DNA of 64,000 nt from VRUE01 sp963699215 (lineage in GTDB: Bacteria > Actinomycetota > Thermoleophilia > Solirubrobacterales > 70-9). The stretch is from the NCBI GenBank assembly GCA_963699215.1, contig OY969422.1:806001-870000 (forward strand), read 5' to 3'. Below, one piece after another: positions 26,468-37,136 of the stretch; the first letter of the stretch is position 1; every line of letters starts with the position of its first letter. The notes below the pieces were generated by a model that made no database searches, had not been told where the DNA came from, and worked only from the letters and a program-made list of their open reading frames with translations. Made by a program: the position numbers and the translations under genes.

Positions 26468-27969
26468 ATGCCCGACTCCGCTCCGCTGATCATCGTCTCC
26501 AACCGCGGGCCCGCCCAGTTCGAGCGCGACGAGGAGGGCGAGCGCACCGTGCGCCGCGGCGGCGGCGGCCTGGTGACCGCCCTCTCCGGCCTGGTCTCGC
26601 ACCGCGACGCGCTCTGGATCGCCTCGGCGATGACCGACGAGGACGTCGCCGTCTCCGAGGAGCGCGGCGGCCCGGTCGAGCTCTCGATCGACGGGATCGA
26701 GTACCGGGTGCTGCTGGTCGGCAGCGACCCCGAGGCCTACGACCGCTTCTACAACGTGATCGCCAACCCGATCCTCTGGTTCATCCAGCACTACCTCTGG
26801 GACCTCTCCAACGCGCCCGACATCCGCCAGGAGGAGCTCGACGCCTGGGACTTCGGCTACCAGGCGGTCAACCAGCGACATCGCCCGCGCCGTCCTCGGC
26901 CAGATCGAGGGGCAGCGAGCGGCCGCTGGTGATGCTCCACGACTACCACCTCTACACGGCCCCCGGGATGATCCGCGCCGAGCGCCCCGACGCCTTCCTC
27001 CACCACTTCGTCCACATCCCCTGGTCGCAGCCGGACAGCTGGCGGATCCTGCCGGGGCGGATCCGCGAGGCGATCTTCCGCGGCATGCTCGCCAACGACA
27101 TCATCGGCTTCCACACCCACGCCTACTGCCTCAACTTCCTGCGCTGCTGCGACGAACTGCTCGAGGTCGAGGTCGACTACGAGCGCTGCCGAGTCCGCCA
27201 CGCCGGCGGGCAGACGCTGGCCCGCGCCTACCCGCTCTCGATCGACGCCGAGCGACTGCAGCGGGCGGCGGAGTCGCCGGAGGTGGCCGAGGCCGAGCGC
27301 GAGGTGCTCGAGCGGCGGCGCGAGCACCTGATCATCCGCGTCGACCGCGCCGACCTCTCCAAGAACGTGCTGCGCGGCTTCACCGCCTTCGACACCTTCC
27401 TCACCCAGCACCCCGAGTTCCGCGAGAAGGTGACCTTCATCGCCCACCTGCAGCCCTCGCGCCAGGACGTGCCCGAGTACGCCGAGTACCTGGAGCGGAT
27501 CGAGGCGCTGGTCGCGGTCGTCAACCACCGCCACGGCACCACCGACTGGATGCCGATCGACCTGAAGATCTACGAGAACTTCCCCGAGGCGGTCGCCCGC
27601 TACAAGCACTTCGACCTGCTGATGGTCAACTCGATCTTCGACGGGATGAACCTGGTCGCCAAGGAGGCGCCGGCGGTCAACACGCGCGACGGCGTGCTGA
27701 TGCTCTCCGAGAACACCGGCTCCCACGAGGAGCTGGCCGACTGCGTCCTCTCGGTCAACCCCTTCGACATCCAGGAGCAGGCCGACGCGATCTACCGGGC
27801 GCTGACGATGGACCCGGAGGAGCGGCGGCTGCGGGCCGCAGCGGCTGAAGGAGATCATCTACTCGCGCAACCCGGGCGACTGGGTCGACGACCAGCTGCA
27901 GGACATCGCGGAGCTGCGGCGCAGGCGCGTCGCCTGGAGGGGGCGAGAACTCCCCGGCTGTGCTCTTAG
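26468..27969 (+). CDS. otsA: Trehalose-6-phosphate synthase (GT20), frameshifted
   Basis: OtsA joins UDP-glucose (or another NDP-glucose) to glucose 6-phosphate. After the ATG at 26468 come IIVSNRGP, the WIQ-type WDLSNAPDIRQEEL region, LVMLHDYHLYTAP, FHTHAYCLNFL, RVDRADLSKNVLRGFTAFDTFL, VNSIFDGMNLVAKEA and SENTGSHEEL, in the standard order. Frameshifts occur near 26875, 26916 and 27848, each fitting one extra base (C, C, G). With the last corrected, the enzyme reaches SRNPGDWVDDQLQDIAELRRRR, and the true stop is uncertain (TAG at 27969 uncorrected, TGA at 28075 corrected). No OtsB phosphatase gene is visible nearby. Confidence 0.87.
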
Positions 27970-28527
27970 ACGAGTGCATGGGACTACGCGTTCGGCTGGC
28001 AGCTGCGTGGCAAAGGGGGCTGCCGTCGCGGTCGCTGGCTTCGCAGCACTTCAGCTCGCTGCCCGAGCCTCCTGAGAGCCAGCCCGGCGCCCGAGCCCTT
28101 GGCCAGCTGACGTCGGCCTTCCTCGGCTGGCGGTCCGCCGCGCCGCGAGTCGCGGGTGCTAGTGCGCAGATCGTGCCGGCGCGGCGGACGAAAGCCTGCT
28201 CGAGTCGCAGGGGCATCTCGGGCGCGGTGCGCGCCGGATGCGGCGGTGGCTCGGCCGGGACGGCGTCGCTGTTCTTCGCCCCACAAGCGCGCCGAGAGCC
28301 GAGCGGCGCGCCTGGCGAAAAGCCCAGCCCCGCCGCGGCCACCCCGCATCCGGCGACAGGACCCGCCCGCCGATACCTCGATCCCTGCCGTCCCTCCGGC
28401 CGCCCCAGAACCGTCCCCTCCACTGCCCGAACCCGCCCCGCGCGCCCCCACCCGCGCCGGCACCACCCGACGACGGCTCGATGGAGTTCGCCCCGCACTA
28501 GCGGGCTGGCTATAGTCCGTCGCCGTT
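27970..28527 (+). other. Unresolved 560-base stretch between otsA and rpsF
   Basis: No single frame gives a recognisable protein. On the plus strand the pieces suggest a small protein with a hydrophobic segment, an Arg-rich middle (MRRWLGRDGVAVL) and a long Pro/Ala-rich end. One frame of that end finishes APPDDGSMEFAPH before a TAG at 28499-28501. Given the frameshifts in every neighbouring gene, this is probably one damaged reading frame rather than spacer, but I cannot reconstruct it with confidence. Confidence 0.35.
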
Positions 28528-29081
28528 TTGGCCGCACCACGCGAATACGAGCTGGTCCTGATGCTGGACCCCCAGCAGGACGCCCCGGCCCGCGACGGGC
28601 TGTCGCCAGGAGGCGCAAGAGCCAGATCGAGGCCGCGGGCGACGCTCAAGCACGAGAACGTCTGGGGCCTGCGCAAGATGGCCTACGAGATCGACCAGCG
28701 CACCGAGGCCGACTACCGCTGGTTCCGCTTCGAGGCGCCGACGCGAGCTGCTCGACTCGCTCGACCACAACCTGAAGATCGCCGACGGCGTGCTGCGCTT
28801 CCGCATCTTCAAAGTCGATCCCGACGCGCCGGTGCTCGTCCCGCCGGCGACCAGCGCCCCGGTCCGGGGGCGCCGCGAGCGTCCGGCCGCGGCCGCCGCC
28901 GCAGCGGCGCCGAGGTCGCACCGAGCAGGCCGCGAGCCGCCGCGCGCGAGCCTGCGGCCGACCCCGCGCCGGTCGCCCGAGCCCGCCGCCGAGCCCGCGC
29001 CGGGTGAGAGCCGAGCCGGTAGAGCCGCCGAGCCCCGCCGATGCGTCTGGCGAGGCCGACGACGGCCCGGACGCCGCGTAG
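28528..29081 (+). CDS. rpsF: 30S ribosomal protein S6, frameshifted
   Basis: A TTG start gives PREYELVLMLDPQ, the usual S6 N-terminus. Then HENVWGLRKMAYEIDQRTEADYRWFRFEAP, ELLDSLDHNLKIADGVLRFRIFKVDPDAP complete the fold, in three different frames because of breaks near 28607, 28650 and 28745. The tail is long, basic/proline-rich and ends in an acidic stretch (ADASGEADDGPDAA) before a TAG at 29079-29081, seen only in a further shifted frame. S6 binds S18 and 16S rRNA; here it heads the conserved rpsF-ssb-rpsR-rplI cluster. Confidence 0.85.
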
Positions 29082-29189
29082 CGCCTCCTCCGCTAGCTTT
29101 CGCGGAGATTCCGGCTTCCAGGGGAGAGTCGCGCCGGCTGCGCTCTTAGACTGGAGTCTCGACAAACGATCTTCAGAGGAGTGAGAGCC

Positions 29190-29674
29190 GTGGCAGCTTC
29201 GAACGTCAACGTGGTGGTCATCACCGGGAACCTGACCCGGGACCCCGAGCTGCGGCACACCGGCGGCGGGACGGCGGTCTGCGAGCTGCGGGTCGCGGTC
29301 AACAGCCGCCGCAAGGACGGCGCGACCGGCGAATGGGTCGACAAGCCCAACTACTTCGACGTCACCGTCTGGGGCGCGCAGGGCGAGAACTGCGCCAACT
29401 ACCTCGCCAAGGGCCGTCCGGTGGCGATCGAAGGCCGGCTCGACTGGCGCGAGTGGGAGGCCAAAGACGGCGGCGGCAAACGTCAGGCGGTCGCAGATCG
29501 TCGCCAACACGGTCCAGTTCCTCGGCTCTCGCGACGGCTCCGGGGGCGGAGGCGGCAACGGCAAGGCGGCTTCACCCCCCAGCAGCGACGTCCCCGCCGA
29601 CACCTCCGACTTCGAGGGCGCCGCGGCTCCGGCAGGGGCGGGCGGCGGCGGCGGAAGACGACATCCCGTTCTAG
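29190..29674 (+). CDS. ssb: Single-stranded DNA-binding protein, frameshifted
   Basis: I use the GTG at 29190, 10 bases after AGGAG. The OB fold shows VNVVVITGNLTRDPELRHTGGGT, VCELRVAVNSRRKD, YFDVTVWGAQGENCANYLAKGRPVAIEGRL and, after a +1 shift near 29490, QIVANTVQFLGSRDG. A Gly/Ala/Pro linker follows. The last residues AEDDIPF, the partner-binding tip of bacterial SSB, are in yet another frame, so a second shift lies in the GGC run near 29645. SSB coats single-stranded DNA and recruits replication and repair proteins. Confidence 0.9.
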
Positions 29675-29720
29675 GCCTGCTAGCGGCCATCGGGCGGCCG
29701 GTTCTGTAGCATCTCGCCCG

Positions 29721-29987
29721 ATGGCTCGAGCCAGAGAGAACGGAGCAGCGACCACCGCGCGCGGCCGGCGCGGTGCCGACCGGGTGCGGCCGCGCAAATA
29801 CACGCGGGTCAACTCCGAGGCCGTCGACTACAAGGACCTCAACCTGCTGCGCCGCTTCCTCTCCGACAAGGGGAAGACGCGCGGCCGGCGGGTCACCGGG
29901 CTTTCGCGCAGGCACCAGCGGCAGCTCTCGGTGGCGGTGAAGCGGGCGCGCGAGATCGCCCTGCTGCCCTACGTCGGAGAGCGCTGA
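29721..29987 (+). CDS. rpsR: 30S ribosomal protein S18
   Basis: 88 residues, intact. The core RPRKYTRVNSEAVDYKDLNLLRRFLS and GLSRRHQRQLSVAVKRAREIALLPYV are diagnostic of S18. This version lacks the Cys residues of zinc-binding S18 forms. The N-terminal 20 residues are Arg/Ala-rich. Its stop overlaps the rplI start as TGATG. Confidence 0.96.
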   Translation: MARARENGAATTARGRRGADRVRPRKYTRVNSEAVDYKDLNLLRRFLSDKGKTRGRRVTGLSRRHQRQLSVAVKRAREIALLPYVGER

Positions 29988-30440
29988 TGGCGGAGGCGAT
30001 CCTGCTCGAGGACGTCGAGAGCCTCGGCGAGCGCGGCCAGGCGGTCGACGTCTCCCCCGGCTACCTGCGCAACTACCTGATCCCCCGCAAGCTGGCCGCA
30101 GCCGGCGACGCCCGGGCGCCCTGGAGGAAGCGCAGCGGCGCCAGGCGGCCGCCGAAAAGGCCGAGCAGGCGCGGGCCGAGCGCGAAGAGCAGGCGGCCTC
30201 GCTGCTCTCCAAGACCGTGCTGACGATCCACCAGCGGGCGGGCGAGGACGGCAAGCTGTTCGGCTCGGTCGGCGCCAAGGAGATCGTCGATGCGATCCGC
30301 GAGGCCCGCGACCTGCGCATCGACCGCCGCAAAGTCCGCCTCGAGCAGCCGATCCGCGAGATCGGCACCCACATGGTCGAGATCGAGCTCGCCGACGGCA
30401 CCGTCGCCGCGGTGAAGACGATCGTCGCGAGGAGAAGTAG
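29987..30440 (+). CDS. rplI: 50S ribosomal protein L9, frameshifted
   Basis: The start MAEAILLEDVESLGERGQAVDVSPGYLRNYLIPRKLA is the L9 N-terminal domain. The coding then shifts frame near 30118 (ALEEAQRRQAAAEKAEQARAE in the next frame, the long L9 helix). The C-terminal domain follows (LTIHQRAGEDGKLFGSVGAKEIVDAI, RKVRLEQPIREIGTHMVEIEL). A second shift near 30428 restores the ending VAEEK and a TAG at 30438-30440. L9 binds 23S rRNA at the base of the L1 stalk. Confidence 0.92.
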
Positions 30441-30463
30441 CTCCACACCGCTAGGCTCGGCGC

Positions 30464-31222
30464 GTGTCTCGCGCGACTCCGACTCGCCTCACTCGCCGCG
30501 CGAGGGCGCGGACGCGGTTCGGCTGGGCCCGCTCGGAGCGGGCGACGGTCGGGCTGGCGGCGGTCGCCCTGGGCGGCGCCGGGGCGGTCATCGCCGGCCA
30601 GTTCGGGCGGATGCTGCGCCGCCGCGCCCACGAGCACGACGACGGCGAGCGCGCTGGTCGAAGCGGCGCCGGCGGCGGCCCTCGACACGGTCGGGGTCGC
30701 GGTCCGCGGCTACGCCGCGACGCCGCGCAGCGAGACGGTGCTCTTCAACCTGCTGGCCGGTTTCCTCGGCTCCTTCGCCCTGGTGCGGCTCTCGACCTGG
30801 GGGATCCGCGACAGCTGGGGGCCTTTCCGCAACGTCAAGGTCGGCGGCCGCCACATCCACCACTTCGTGCCCGGCATCCTGCTCGCCTTCGCCTCCGGCA
30901 CCGCGGCGCTGCTGACCGAGACGACGCGCTCGAGGAGCGCCTCGCGATCCCGATGGGCGCCGGCATCGGCCTCACCTTCGACGAGGCCGCCCTGCTGCTC
31001 GACCTGCGCGACGTCTACTGGACCCGCGAGGGCCTGCTCAGCGTCCAGCTCAGCCTCGGCGCCACCGCGATCCTCAGCATCGCGATCCTCACCCTGCGCA
31101 TGCTCCGCCGCGGCGAGCGGCGGCAGGAGGAGGCGGGACTGATCCCGTCCGACCGAGTCTGCTACAGATCTGCACCGCAACGGCCGACGAGCAGCCGCGA
31201 TCACGCCGACCAAAGCATCTGA
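30464..31222 (+). CDS. Integral membrane protein of unknown function, frameshifted
   Basis: From a GTG at 30464, pieces in three frames join to a protein of about 250 residues. The N-terminus is basic and followed by a helix (ATVGLAAVALGGAGAVIAGQF). The central part has VLFNLLAGFLGSFALVRLSTWGI and a His-rich HIHHFVPGILLAFASGTAALL. The end is IPMGAGIGLTFDEAALLLDLRDVYWTREGLLSVQLSLGATAILSIAILTLRML. The breaks are near 30652 and 30925. The paired His in HIHHFVPG between membrane helices is notable and could bind a metal. It lies between rplI and dnaB; the last codons overlap a convergent small gene. Confidence 0.6.
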   Translation: MSRATPTRLTRRARARTRFGWARSERATVGLAAVALGGAGAVIAGQFGRMLRRRAHEHDDGERAGRSGAGGGPRHGRGRGPRLRRDAAQRDGALQPAGRFPRLLRPGAALDLGDPRQLGAFPQRQGRRPPHPPLRARHPARLRLRHRGAADRDDALEERLAIPMGAGIGLTFDEAALLLDLRDVYWTREGLLSVQLSLGATAILSIAILTLRMLRRGERRQEEAGLIPSDRVCYRSAPQRPTSSRDHADQSI

Positions 31223-31505
31223 TGATCGGCGGCGCAGAATCCCAGCATCGCCTGATAGATCCGGTGCAGGCGCTCGTCCGATGCTCTGGAAACGCTCGAT
31301 CCGATCTGGTCGAAGCGCTCGATCGACCATTGTCGAAGCGCGCGTCTACCTGGTCGAAGCGCGCGTCTACCTTGTCGAAGTCGCCTCTCCGATCTCGCCC
31401 CTGCACCGCAGCGAATTCGGTCTTCACCTCGACCCGCAGGGTGTCGACCTTGCCGTTGAGGTCGTCCAGGCGGTCGTCGGTCCAGCTCTCTCTCATCGCT
31501 TCCAT
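31201..31505 (-). CDS. Small coiled-coil protein with short repeats, frameshifted
   Basis: The start MEAMRESWTDDRLDDLNGKVDTLRVEVKTEFAAV is a charged helix. It continues into a heptad-like repeat, KVDARFDQVDARFD, encoded by two nearly identical 21-base units. After one frame change near 31325 the protein continues WSIERFDQIGSSVSRASDERLHRIYQAMLGF and ends MLWSA at a TGA at 31201-31203. The pattern matches short actinobacterial coiled-coil proteins with D-x-R-F repeats of unknown function. The downstream 3' end overlaps the membrane protein gene by 22 bases. Confidence 0.5.
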
Positions 31506-31707
31506 GATTGCAGCTAACAGGTTTCGGCGACACAGGTGGCGCGCACTCTGCAAATTCTCTGTGTCGCCTATGCCGCAAGCCTCAGACGGGTGCCCGCGGG
31601 ATTCTTTCTCGGTGGTTGCAGGGAGGCCGCTCCTGGGATGGCGACGGCTCTGGTTTGCTTGCAGAGGGCGCAGTGGGTTCCGCCGCCTCCAGCCCTTAAC
31701 TAGACGT

Positions 31708-33137
31708 AGATGCCGCAGCCCCCGCAACCCACGTCCCGCCCCAGAACATCGAGGCCGAGGAATCGGTCCTCGGGGCGATGCTGGTCGCCGAGCCGGCGCT
31801 GACGCCGGGTCATCGACGAGGTCAAGCTGAACGCGGAGGACTTCTACCTCGACAAGCACGCGCTGATCTTCGCGCGCCGCCCACGACCTCTACGCGGCGT
31901 CGAAGCCGGTCGACGAGCTCAGCGTCAGCGAGGCGCTGATCCAGCGCAACGAGATCGACGAGGCGGGCGGCAAGCACTACGTCTCCGAGCTGGCCGCCAA
32001 GGTGCCGGCCGCCGGCAACGCCAAGCACTACGCCGAGATCGTCCAGCAGAACTCGCTGCTGCGACGGCTGCTCGGCGCCGGCCAGGAGATCCAGGGCTGG
32101 GTGCACGAGCGCGACGGCGAGCCGCGCGAGCTCTCCGAGCGTGCCGAGAAGCTGCTCTTCGACGTCGCCCACAAAGAGCAGGCGAGCGACTTCCGCCTCC
32201 TCTCCGAGATCCTCCACGACGAGGTCGACCGGCTGGAGAAGCTCTCCACCGGCGAGCTGGAGATGACCGGGACCCCATCGGGCTTCCGCGACATCGACGC
32301 GATCACCGGCGGCTTCCAGCCCGGCAACCTGATCATCGTCGCCGCGCGGCCGGCGATGGGCAAGTCGGCGATCGTCGCCAACATCGCCGAGAACGTGGCG
32401 GTGAAGCGGGAGCTGCCGGTCGCCTTCTTCTCGCTGGAGATGTCGGAGGTCGAGCTGGCGCAGCGCTTCATCGCCTGCCGGGCGCGGATCTCCGGCGACA
32501 AGCTGCGCAAGGGGCAGGTCTCGCAGAAGGACTGGCCGAAGGTGGTGCGGGCCTGCAACGAGCTGGAGGAGGCGCCGCTCTGGTTCGACGACTCCTCCGA
32601 TCTCGGGCCTGCTCGACCTGCGGGCGAAGGCGCGGCGCCTGCACGCGCAGACACAGGACCGCGGCGGGCTCGGCCTGGTCATCGTCGACTACCTGCAGCT
32701 GATGCGCGCCGACGACCCGCGCGCCAACCGGGTCGAGCAGGTCGGCCAGATGAGCCGCGGGCTGAAGATCCTCGCCCGCGAGCTCGAGGTGCCGGTGCTG
32801 GCGATCTCGCAGCTCTCGCGCGCGCCCGAGCAGCGCACGCCGCCGAAGCCGATGCTCTCCGACCTGCGCGAGTCCGGGTCAGATCGAGCAGGACGCCGAC
32901 GTCGTCGCCTTCCTCTACCGCGAGGACTACTACCGCGATCCCGACGACGAGCCCGACGGCCTGGCCGACGTGATCATCGCCAAGCACAGGAACGGGCCGA
33001 TCGGCTCGCCGAAGCTCGTCTTCCTCGACCGCTTCCCCAAGTTCGCCGACTACTCCGGCCACGAGCGGCCGGTCGAGCAGCCCGCCGGCGAAGCGCCGCC
33101 GCTCGAGGACGCGGCGAGCGCGGGGCCTGAGTTCTGA
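31708..33137 (+). CDS. dnaB: Replicative DNA helicase DnaB, frameshifted
   Basis: DnaB unwinds DNA at the fork as a hexamer. The N-terminal domain is VPPQNIEAEESVLGAML, EDFYLDKHALIF, and the RecA-like domain has Walker A GRPAMGKSAI, FFSLEMSEVELAQR and GLVIVDYLQLM (Walker B). GSIEQDAD and the end AKHRNGP...LVFLDRFPKF are also present. Frame breaks near 31730, 31813, 31882, 32609 and 32884 each fit one or two wrong bases. The exact start is uncertain because the first break lies between the ATG at 31708 and the first conserved residues. The stop overlaps the next start as TGATG. Confidence 0.9.
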
Positions 33138-33899
33138 TGGCCGCGTCGGCCGCGCAGCGAGCCGTTCGCCGAGCAGGCCTGTCCGCTCGGCGCCTGCGAC
33201 GGCTCCGGCTGGATCCTCGGGCCCGAGGACGTCGCCCGCCCCTGCGAGTGCCGCGAGCAGCGGCTCAAGCGGGGACGCGTCCGCGGCGTCGCCTCGGCGA
33301 TCCCGCCGCGCTACCGCGGCGTCTCCTTCGACCGCCCCCCGGTCAGCGACATGGCGCGCGACATGGCCACCCGCCACGTCGTCAGCGCGGTGCGGGATTT
33401 CGTCGACGGGCTCGACGAGAACCTCGGGGCGGGCAGGGGGATGTGGCTGATGGGGAACACCGGCACCGGCAAGACGACGCTGGGGATGCTGGTCGCGAAG
33501 ACGGCGCTGGCGGCCGGCAGGACCGTCGCCGTCTACTTCACGCCGAAGCTGCTGACCCAGATCCGCCAGACCTACCAGGCGACCGAATCCGAGGACGCCT
33601 ACGACGCCTTCTTCCGCCGGCTGACCTCGGTCGACCTGCTCTATATCGACGACCTCGGGGCCGAGCGGCACACCGATTGGGTGGTCGAGCAACTCTACGC
33701 GCTGGTCAACGAGCGCTACGAGAACCAGCGCTCGGTGCTGGTCACCAGCAACGCCAGCCAGGACGTCGAGGAGGGGCGCAAGCAGCTGGAGGATCAGATC
33801 GGCTCGCGCACCGTCTCGCGCTTGATCGAGATCTGCGACGACCCGTTGCCCCTGTTCGGTCCCGACCGGCGCGAGCAGGCGCGCGCGGTCGGCGCCTAG
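33137..33899 (+). CDS. DnaC-like helicase loader ATPase
   Basis: About 253 residues after correcting one extra C near 33156. An N-terminal Cys set (ACPLGACDGSGW ... CECREQ) is suited to bind zinc. The AAA+ domain follows with Walker A MGNTGTGKTT, Walker B LLYIDDLGAE and the sensor LVTSNAS. These proteins load DnaB onto DNA. The direct TGATG overlap with dnaB supports a dedicated loader function. The family also includes IstB transposition helpers, but there is no transposase here and the Cys N-terminus argues for DnaC/DnaI type. Confidence 0.82.
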
Positions 33900-33922
33900 A
33901 ACAAGGCACAATCCCGGGCCGT

Positions 33923-35293
<1,371 letters not shown>

Positions 35294-35302
35294 AGTCCTG
35301 GT

Positions 35303-35992
35303 GTGGCTTCCGGTAGACGCACCGCTAGGTTGAACGAGCGGCTGCCCCGGGGCCGTCACGGGCTACCGCGGGAGGCGGTGACGGAGTCCCAGCAGCGGCG
35401 GATCCTGCAAGCGATGATCGAGGTCGTCGCCGAGCGCGGCTATCCGGAGACCCGCGTGGTCGACGTGATCGGGGTCGCCGGCGTGTCGAGAAAGACGTTC
35501 TATGAGCTGTTCGCCAGCAAGGAGGACTGCTTCCTCGCCGCCTACGACGTGCTGCTCGGCAACCTGCTCGGCGATACCGCGCGCGGGTTCGAGTCGAAGC
35601 CCGGCGCGCCCTGGGCCGAGCGGGTCGCCGCCGGCCTCGCCGAGCTGCTCAAACACCTCGCCGAGCACCCCGACGAGGGCCGCTTCGCGATCGTCGAGGT
35701 TCTGGCCGCCGGGCCGAAGGCGCTCGCCCGGCGCGACGCGGCCATTCGCCAGTTCACCGGATTCCTCGACGCGGGCCGGGCCGAGACATCGGTCGAGCTG
35801 CCAGGGATCACCTCGCTCTCGCTCGCCGGCGGCATCAACGAGCTGCTCTACAGCGAGATCCTCCACGGCGCATCCGCCCGCCTGCCCAGCCGGCTCCCCG
35901 ACCTGATGTTCTGGATCACGCTGCCCTTTCTCGGCCCCGAGGGAGCCGCCGAGGAGCGCGAACGGGTGCGCCTCTCGATGCTCGAAAGCTGA
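35303..35992 (+). CDS. TetR/AcrR-family transcriptional regulator
   Basis: 229 residues from a GTG. The N-terminal 25 residues are basic. The HTH domain is RILQAMIEVVAERGYPETRVVDVIGVAGVSRKTFYELFASKEDCFLAAY, ideal for the TetR family. The C-terminal ligand/dimer domain is helical (AERVAAGLAELLKHLAEHPDEGRFAIVEV). Its neighbours on the same side, the secreted family protein and the MCE operon, suggest it may control lipid-transport genes, as several TetR proteins near mce loci do. No operator site was identified. Confidence 0.88.
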   Translation: MASGRRTARLNERLPRGRHGLPREAVTESQQRRILQAMIEVVAERGYPETRVVDVIGVAGVSRKTFYELFASKEDCFLAAYDVLLGNLLGDTARGFESKPGAPWAERVAAGLAELLKHLAEHPDEGRFAIVEVLAAGPKALARRDAAIRQFTGFLDAGRAETSVELPGITSLSLAGGINELLYSEILHGASARLPSRLPDLMFWITLPFLGPEGAAEERERVRLSMLES

Positions 35993-36186
35993 TTTGCGCC
36001 ATTTCGGCCGCTCCTTTGCCCGGCGGGACGGGTTTACCCATAAGCCGGGCGGGGAACCGTCACCGTGCAAACCAAAGGGCTAACAGCAACTCAAACCCAG
36101 GCGCTGGTAGCTTTGACCTGGGATTGAACATGGCTTTCTATGGCCGCGGCTCAGACGGGCAGGGCCACAAAAGGAGAGAGAAGAGA

Positions 36187-36981
36187 ATGCGTAGAAACCT
36201 GATGCTGGCACTCGCCCTGGCAGCGGTGCTGTCGCTGGGCGTGGCGGCGATCGCGAGCGCGGTGCAAACCACGCTGCGAGCGGGCAACCTGGTCGTCACC
36301 TTCGGCGGCACCACCTCGCCGAAAAAACTGTCGAAGACCAAATACACGCCGGTGACCGGCAACATCTTCGGGAAAATCACGACCACCGACAACACTCACC
36401 CGGCCGCGTTCCGGGAAGCGGTCGTCGATTTCGACAAGGACGTGAAAGTCAACGTCAAAGGCCTGCCGGTCTGCAAGGCGGGTGAACTCGAGGCGCGCGA
36501 CACCAAATCCGCTTTGAGGGTCTGCGGCGACACTGAACTCGGCAGCGGCAGCGCAACGGCCGAGATCGCCTTCCCCGAACAGGCGCCGATCAAGGTCCCG
36601 AGCCCGCTGAAAGTGTTCAACGGGGGCGAAAAAGGCGGCAAGGTCACGCTGCTGATCCACACCTTCATCACGGTGCCGGCACCCACGGCCATCGTCACCA
36701 CGGTCACGATTCAGAGAAAGGGATCTGGGCTCCACACGATCTCGAAAATCCCGGTGATCGCCGGCGGCAGCGGCTCGGCGCTCGATTTCAAATTCAAGCT
36801 CGGAAAAACCTACAACTACAAAGGCAAGAAAGTCGGCTACATCGAAGCCAAATGCCCGGATGGCGTCTTCAAGGTGAACGCTTCGAAAGTCGTCTTCAAA
36901 AACGAAGCACAGACGGCTACCGGCGGCGGCACGACGATCCTGAAAGGTGCCCTCGCGGTCCCCTGCACGCCGAAAGGCTAA
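36187..36981 (+). CDS. Secreted family protein A1 (paralogous family of ~250 aa)
   Basis: 264 residues from the ATG at 36187, preceded by AAAGGAGAGAG. A signal peptide (MLALALAAVLSLGVAAIASA) leads a beta-rich domain. Shared family landmarks are LRAGNLVVTFGGTTSPKKL, VVDFDKDVKVNVKGLPVC, a second Cys in RVCGDTELGSG, FPEQAPIKVPSPLKVFNGG, IPVIAGGSGSALDF, YNYKGKKVGYIEAKCPDG and the end AVPCTPKG. Four Cys residues likely form two disulfides. Related genes are at 37137 (decayed), 50032, 50858 and 61991. All flank the MMPL/MCE genes, so a role in envelope lipid transport is inferred. A strong terminator follows. Confidence 0.75.
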   Translation: MRRNLMLALALAAVLSLGVAAIASAVQTTLRAGNLVVTFGGTTSPKKLSKTKYTPVTGNIFGKITTTDNTHPAAFREAVVDFDKDVKVNVKGLPVCKAGELEARDTKSALRVCGDTELGSGSATAEIAFPEQAPIKVPSPLKVFNGGEKGGKVTLLIHTFITVPAPTAIVTTVTIQRKGSGLHTISKIPVIAGGSGSALDFKFKLGKTYNYKGKKVGYIEAKCPDGVFKVNASKVVFKNEAQTATGGGTTILKGALAVPCTPKG

Positions 36982-37022
36982 CGCCGAGCAACAGGTCTGA
37001 GAGCACCTCATACCGAAGAAAA

Positions 37023-37049
37023 GGGGCGGCCAAAAGGCCGCCCCTTTTT
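37023..37049 (+). terminator. Rho-independent terminator after secreted family gene A1
   Basis: A 9-bp stem GGGGCGGCC/GGCCGCCCC with AAAA loop is followed by TTTTT. It lies 42 bases after the stop codon of the gene at 36187-36981 and fits plus-strand termination. Confidence 0.92.
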
Positions 37050-37136
37050 CATACCCCTATCCACTTCTGCCTGAGGTTGCTTGGCTCAGCAGAAACGGTT
37101 GGTACCTTGCGCGGGCGCAAGTAGGTAGAAACCCCG

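Noticed and set aside
33137..33899. IstB-type transposition helper
   Set aside because: No transposase or terminal inverted repeats nearby, and the gene is translationally coupled to dnaB.
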